Below, piece by piece: positions 5,428 through 6,609 of a stretch of DNA of 6,609 nt. A program made the position numbers and the translations under genes. Positions within the stretch are counted from its first letter, which is position 1; the number at the start of each line of letters is the position of its first letter. This DNA is from an uncultured Flavobacteriales bacterium. GTDB lineage: Bacteria > Bacteroidota > Bacteroidia > Palsa-965. The notes under the pieces were generated by a model. The model had not been told where the DNA came from. It was given only the letters and a program-made list of their open reading frames with translations, and did no database searches. Location of the stretch: NCBI GenBank assembly GCA_946478675.1, contig CAMLEF010000267.1, positions 1-6,609 of the forward strand. Reading direction: 5' to 3'.

Positions 5428-6609
5428 ATGTCCAAGCGCATCCTTCTCGCCCTCGCAGCTGTCGTAGTCCTCACGATGATTGCCATTCCGTTCCTTTCGC
5501 ACCGCGGCAACTCGGCAGTCGAAATGACGAAAGTCGACCCCGCTTTCGGCGCTTACGTTTCAGCGTACACCTCGGGCACCATCTCCAATGAATCCTACAT
5601 CCGCGTAACGCTGGCCAACGATTACTCCGGCCCGATCACGCTCGACAAGCCGACGGAAGAAAAATATTTCTCCTTCGAGCCCGCCATCGAGGGAAAAACC
5701 TACTGGCTCGACACCCGCACGCTCGAGTTCCGCCCGGACAAGCGCCTGCCTTCGGACCAGGATTACAAAGTCGATTTTGCGCTGGAGAAACTCGTGACGG
5801 ACGTTCCGAAAGAATTGCAGACGATGCATTTCAGCTTCCGCACGATGCGGCAGGGCTTCGATGTTTCGCTCGACGGCATGAAGACAACGGACAAGGTTTC
5901 GCTGCGCAAGCAACAACTGCGCGGCACGCTCACCACTGCCGATGCTGCCGATGCGAAAACCGTGGAGCAGATCGTGACGGTAAACCAGAACGGGCAGCAT
6001 CTCGCGATTCGCTGGGAGCACGAAGGTGATAACGTCACGCACCGTTTCACTGTCGACAACATCGTGCGCAGTGAGAAGGAAGGAAAAGTAACCGTGAACT
6101 GGGACGGCAAACCGCTCGGCGTCGACAAGAAAAATTCGGAAGAGATCGTTATTCCTTCGCTGAAAGATTTTCGTGTGACGGACGTGCGCGTGGAGCAGGG
6201 GCAGGAACAGTGCGTGGTGGTGGAGTTCTCTGATCCGATTGCAGAAAAACAAAACCTCGACGGCCTCATCGTGCTGAAAGATGCGGGTTCGTTGCGTTTC
6301 ACCGTTGAAGACAACGACGTCAAAGTCTATCCCGAAGGACAGCTCAACGGCGATTATACGATCAGCGTGGAGCGCGGCGTAAAAAATATTCTCGGCAACC
6401 CGCTTCCGCATGGCTTTACGCAGAAAATTACATTCGAAGATCTCAAGCCTGAAGTGCAGCTCGTCGGCAAAGGCGTCATCCTGCCGAACAGCGGCAACGG
6501 TTTGTTCTTCCCGTTCAAAGCAGTCGGATTGAAATCGGTCGATGTGAAGATCGTTCGCATTTACGAGAACAACATTCCGCAGTTCCTCCAGGTGAATGAG
6601 CTCGACGGC
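5428..6609 (+). CDS. Alpha-2-macroglobulin family protein, N-terminal 394 residues (3' end outside window)
   Basis: This open frame runs to the window edge with no stop. Bacterial alpha-2-macroglobulins are large envelope proteins thought to trap foreign proteases, usually through a thioester (CxEQ) located much further on and so not visible here. Residues 5-23 are a hydrophobic signal or anchor (LLALAAVVVLTMIAIPFL). Residues about 36-120 resemble a Big_5-type Ig-like domain (AYTSGTISNESYIRV, YFSFEP, LEFRPDKRLPSDQDYKV). Residues about 248-336 look like a second one (VVVEFSDPI, VYPEGQLNGDYTISVERGV, ILGNPL). From 341 the sequence enters the macroglobulin part, with the family-typical GVILPNSGNGLFFPF and the stretch IYENNIPQFLQVNELDG at 378-394. 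The start is set by an in-frame TGA at 5413-5415 and the ATG at 5428. There is no Shine-Dalgarno sequence, only an A-rich leader. No cysteine follows the hydrophobic segment, so it is not an obvious lipoprotein. The family is confident; the physiological target is unknown. Confidence 0.9.
   Translation, partial: MSKRILLALAAVVVLTMIAIPFLSHRGNSAVEMTKVDPAFGAYVSAYTSGTISNESYIRVTLANDYSGPITLDKPTEEKYFSFEPAIEGKTYWLDTRTLEFRPDKRLPSDQDYKVDFALEKLVTDVPKELQTMHFSFRTMRQGFDVSLDGMKTTDKVSLRKQQLRGTLTTADAADAKTVEQIVTVNQNGQHLAIRWEHEGDNVTHRFTVDNIVRSEKEGKVTVNWDGKPLGVDKKNSEEIVIPSLKDFRVTDVRVEQGQEQCVVVEFSDPIAEKQNLDGLIVLKDAGSLRFTVEDNDVKVYPEGQLNGDYTISVERGVKNILGNPLPHGFTQKITFEDLKPEVQLVGKGVILPNSGNGLFFPFKAVGLKSVDVKIVRIYENNIPQFLQVNELDG

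Noticed and set aside
5560..6411. - strand open frame of 283 residues
   Set aside because: Antisense in codon register to the alpha-2-macroglobulin gene, whose sense translation shows clear family motifs.

Overview
The window looks like chromosomal DNA from a member of the Bacteroidota. The evidence is a very large secreted protein with a type IX secretion (T9SS)-style C-terminus, SprB-like repeats and PKD domains, a Bacteroidota-type alpha-2-macroglobulin, and start codons with no Shine-Dalgarno sequence. The coding DNA is moderately GC-rich and the long gene largely avoids TTA, CTA and TCA codons, which suggests an environmental lineage of fairly high GC rather than a low-GC Flavobacterium. 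Genus cannot be told from this window.

Layout: (1) Bases 1-212, + strand, hold the 3' end of a gene whose visible part is a PKD domain and a short tail. (2) Bases 213-270 are the gap between two convergent genes and carry a strong rho-independent terminator. (3) Bases 271-5106, - strand, are one gene for a 1611-residue modular surface or secreted protein. In order it has a signal peptide, an N-terminal beta-rich module, a fibronectin type III domain, a G8-like module, beta-helix-like repeats, a conserved 'GWN-LGNPYPSA' module, two SprB-like repeats, a PKD domain and a T9SS-type C-terminal domain. (4) Bases 5107-5427 are a non-coding divergent promoter region with several inverted repeats. (5) Bases 5428-6609, + strand, are the first 394 codons of an alpha-2-macroglobulin-family protein that runs off the window.

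All three products act outside the cytoplasm. The two convergent genes share PKD modules with an identical FYWEFGD core. The large protein and the macroglobulin are transcribed divergently from a common 321-bp region, so co-regulation is possible but is inference. I see no mobile element, CRISPR array, tRNA or rRNA. I found no convincing new biological system. The points most worth a second look are the module architecture of the large protein, its unusual C-terminal sorting domain, the apparent lack of a sorting domain on its PKD neighbour, and the missing lipobox on the macroglobulin.
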